DNA of 64,000 bases from Prorocentrum cordatum. Its lineage: Eukaryota; Sar; Dinophyceae; Prorocentrales; Prorocentraceae. The notes under the pieces were generated by a model. That model saw nothing but the letters and a program-made list of their open reading frames with translations, ran no database searches and was not told the DNA's origin. Position numbers and translations under genes: made by a program. The DNA lies in contig CAUYUJ010013891.1 in assembly GCA_963575745.1 (NCBI GenBank), positions 174,000 to 237,999 on the forward strand. The letters are read 5' to 3'. Below are positions 61,679 through 64,000 of this stretch, in pieces; position 1 is the first letter of the stretch; every line of letters begins with the position of its first letter.

Positions 61679-62490
61679 TGGAAGCTGGGGGCGAAGAAGT
61701 TTCCAGGGCTCCCCGTCCACTCCTCCGTCCAACTTCAGCCGCCTTCGCCCTCGCCCTGCCGTCTCCGGCTGCTCAGTGCGTCCTGGCCCCGAGGGGATCA
61801 GGCAGGGCTGAGGCCGCGGAGGTGTGTCGGGGGTGGGGGCTGGGAGCGGATCCGGATGGTCTCCACCGCCCACGCTGGCAGACTGCGGTATGCCTTGCAA
61901 GGGCTGGATGGTTGACCCCAGGGCAGATCCCTTGCACAGCTCCCTGTCCGCACTCATATGCGCCCGCTCGGGAAACCTCTGGTGCAAGGTGGGGTGCCCT
62001 CCTCCCCTGCTACCCCTGGAGATCGCCAGGGAGGTGGGGGGGGCCCTCCTTCCACCGGAGCTGTTGTCCCCTGTGCGCGGATGTGGGGGCCGACTGGTCA
62101 GGCCGCGGCTGGTTCACCTCCCGGCTGCCCTCGGGGTGCTTTCCCTGCAGCCCTCAAAGAATGCCCGCAGTGGCCACAGCCAGCCTTCGCCTGTTCGCAT
62201 TGCAGCCTGACGTGCTCGACGTAGCTAGCGCCAAGTTCTACGGGGAGGTGGGCGACGTCGCCCCCTGGCGTTGGACGTTTCGAGCTGCTGCGGATCATCA
62301 TTGCGTCGACTCTCTGCAAGACGTGGAAGGCCCAGCGCGCCCCTCGCGGCAGGCTGCCCTGGCAGAGCGGCTGGATGCGGTGAGGCCCCTCTACCGAGCA
62401 GACCAGGGGGGCCCGCGCCCCGACCCGGTCAGAGCCAAGCGCATCGCACAGGTGCTCGCGAGATGTGACATGGTTTGTGAACACACGTGA
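61504..62490 (+). CDS. Unrecognised frame, C-terminal part protein-like
   Basis: 328 codons. The middle is Pro/Gly/Arg-rich and doubtful, but residues 230-325 (FALQPDVLDVASAKFYGEVG, AADHHCVDSLQDVEGPARPS, RAKRIAQVLARCDMVCEHT) look like protein. It may be the tail of the same decayed gene. Confidence 0.3.
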   Translation: MVQFVCRETGGGSTVPAVQEGYRCKRAAGSQQVLQRQPPELRDGCSHPISGGAGFSHLMEAGGEEVSRAPRPLLRPTSAAFALALPSPAAQCVLAPRGSGRAEAAEVCRGWGLGADPDGLHRPRWQTAVCLARAGWLTPGQIPCTAPCPHSYAPARETSGARWGALLPCYPWRSPGRWGGPSFHRSCCPLCADVGADWSGRGWFTSRLPSGCFPCSPQRMPAVATASLRLFALQPDVLDVASAKFYGEVGDVAPWRWTFRAAADHHCVDSLQDVEGPARPSRQAALAERLDAVRPLYRADQGGPRPDPVRAKRIAQVLARCDMVCEHT

Positions 62491-62529
62491 GATAACATAT
62501 GTTTGTGGGGTTCCTCGGTAGCGTAATTT

Positions 62530-64000
62530 GTGCGAGCTCCTGGTCGCTCCGACCTCCTTGCAGCCTTTTGGGCTCGAGACGGGTGCTCGTGCCCGCTCGC
62601 TCGCGCGCGGGCGCGCGCGGGCGTGCGATTGGCGCCGCGCGGGGGAGGCCGGCATTGGCGCGGCAGGGATGCGCCCCCCTGCAGCGATGCGGCGCCCCGC
62701 CTTGCGGCCTTCGGCGCCAGTGGCCAGGCGGCCCGCTGGCGCGGGGCACGTCGGGCCAGGCGGCGCGGCGCGGCGCCTCGCGGGCGGGGTCCGCGCTGCG
62801 CGGGGCAGCCGCGGGCCGCTTTGCACGGGCGGCGTAGGTGGCCCCCGCGGACGCTCCCGCAGCGCGCCGCGCCCCGCGAGTGGCGCTCGCACCCGCGGAG
62901 GCGGCGGGGGCGGCGGCCTGCCGCGAGCGGCGGCGGCGGGCCGCGCGGGCGCTCGGCCCCGCGAGGCGGGGACCTTCGCGAAGCGGCGAGGAGGTCCGCC
63001 GCGGTGCCCGAGGCGGGCAACGGCGAGGCGTTCGACGTGGAGGGCGATTTGCTCGAGCCCGCGGTCGCGCGAGGCGCGGGTCGCAGGGCGTCGGACTGGC
63101 GCTACTGTGCCTACCCGACGCCAGCGAAGCTCGGGCCCAGGCGCGGGGGGGCGCCGATCGTCGACGTCGAGCTCGACGGCCTCGTCACCTTTAAGGTGCT
63201 GGGGGCCGCGACGGACGCCGACGGCCGCAAGGGCAAGTGCAGCCGCGCGGGCTTCGACGCGATGTTCGAGGTCGTGCGCCTGAGGGCTGAGCTCGAGGCG
63301 GAGCGTGTCCGGATGGATGTCGCCTTCGATGACCCCGCCGAGGTGCCGCTCATGCACTTCTGCCCCGCTGGCACGGACCACAGCGAGTGCCTATGCGGAC
63401 ATGGGGGCTCGGATTCGAAGCCCTAGGACGCGGCGATCATCCGCGCTGGGCGCTGGAGGTGCTCGAAGCTGCCGTTCTTGGGCCACGCGGGGGAGGATGC
63501 CTCTCGTGCTAAGTTTGACAGGGCCATCCACGCCGCACGGGCGAAGGCGAAGGCACAGCAACGTCCCTCGAGTGCGACGAAGCTCAGGCCGCCCTCGATC
63601 CCCGCGGAGGATGACGAGGGGGCGGAGGACGACGGGGGCCCCGCCAGAGCGGGGGGGTTCAGGTTCAGGGGGCGGCGTGAGCGCGCGCGCGCCTCTGCGG
63701 TCGCTAGGCGCGAGCGCAGCCTCAGGGAGAACCTCGTGGGCCTTCGCGATCGGGTGGCGGACAGGAAGCTCAGTCTGCAGCTCACCGCGAAGCGCAGGAG
63801 TGCCAGATCCGTCGTCCGCCTTCGCTCCAGCAACTCACGGGCCCGTGAGGCAGAGGGCGACGAGGGCGTGGAGGAGGCCGAGGAGCTCGAGGAACCCTCT
63901 GCGAGGCGTGGCCCCTCGGGCAGGCGCTCAGACCGCAGGGGAGAGGGCAGGCAGTCGCTTCAGGGCCGCACCCTGTCGGAGGCATCGGTCCGGGGCGGCG
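62530..64000 (+). CDS. Unrecognised frame with in-frame TAG, runs off window
   Basis: The first ~150 codons are Arg/Ala-rich and doubtful; real coding probably begins near 63000 (EAFDVEGDLLEPAVARG, IVDVELDGLVTFKVLGAATD, FDAMFEVVRLRAELEAERVR). A Cys/His cluster HFCPAGTDHSECLCGHGG precedes TAG 63424-63426. The same register then stays open to the window end with KAKAQQRPSSATKLRPP, EDDEGAEDDGG and a long Arg/Glu-rich, coiled-coil-like stretch (RERSLRENLVGLRDRVADRK). It may be a gag-like or nuclear protein; no family is assigned. Confidence 0.45.

Noticed and set aside
1-64000. CRISPR arrays, bacterial operons or phage genes
   Set aside because: No equal-length repeats with unique spacers, and no prokaryotic gene organisation or ribosome binding sites; all tandem repeats here are satellites.

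Overview
This window looks like nuclear DNA of a dinoflagellate. The sequence is strongly GC-rich, contains no bacterial-style operons, and is packed with microsatellites, minisatellites and decayed retrotransposons. Several protein families are characteristic of dinoflagellate genomes: pentatricopeptide-like ACEKGGQWQ repeats, a copia-type element carrying a methyltransferase-like domain, tyrosine-recombinase (DIRS-type) elements, and LINEs with RNase H and cysteine-rich tails. The genus cannot be fixed from the sequence alone. Almost all long coding-like stretches belong to mobile elements. The only good candidate for a host gene piece is a kinase-like exon near 42.03 kb behind a long pyrimidine tract; two other possible acceptor sites lie at 4.18 and 5.00 kb.

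Layout. 0.4-2.7 kb: frameshifted gag-like coding remnants. 3.6-4.1 kb: a regular 41-bp minisatellite. 4.1-5.3 kb: pyrimidine tracts and microsatellites. 5.4-6.6 kb: unrecognised coding-like sequence in three frames. 6.6-11 kb: GC-rich DNA without a recognisable gene. 11.4-16.3 kb: a degraded LINE (reverse transcriptase, zinc finger, RNase H, long cysteine-containing tail). 16.3-19.7 kb: microsatellites and pyrimidine tracts. 19.7-20.9 kb: a collapsed PPR pseudogene. 21.4-22.7 kb: a 1-kb G-rich minisatellite enclosed by inverted repeats. 23.68-33.67 kb: a nearly complete 10-kb DIRS/PAT-like retrotransposon with split direct repeats (A1 ... B1-A2-B2), gag-like ORF, RT, RNase H and tyrosine recombinase, interrupted by a nested repeat insertion. 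35.7-39.4 kb (minus strand): a second RT-RNase H element with gag. 39.7-46.1 kb: satellites, palindromes and the kinase-like exon. 46.1-48.5 kb: another gag-like chain. 51.28-58.26 kb: a Ty1/copia-type LTR element (gag, protease, methyltransferase-like domain, integrase, RT-RNase H, extra ORF, both LTRs). 58.4-60.7 kb: more satellites, including a relative of the 45-kb composite repeat in opposite orientation. 60.7-64 kb: unrecognised coding-like frames running off the end.

How the parts fit: the LTR and DIRS elements each retain a full set of replication modules, but in-frame stops, frameshifts or substituted catalytic residues show that these copies are not functional as written. Five apparent coding frames are interrupted by an in-frame TAG. 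Several repeat blocks (inverted repeats enclosing a tandem array, split direct repeats, composite GATCGAT/GTGTCCC blocks) are the most unusual material here.
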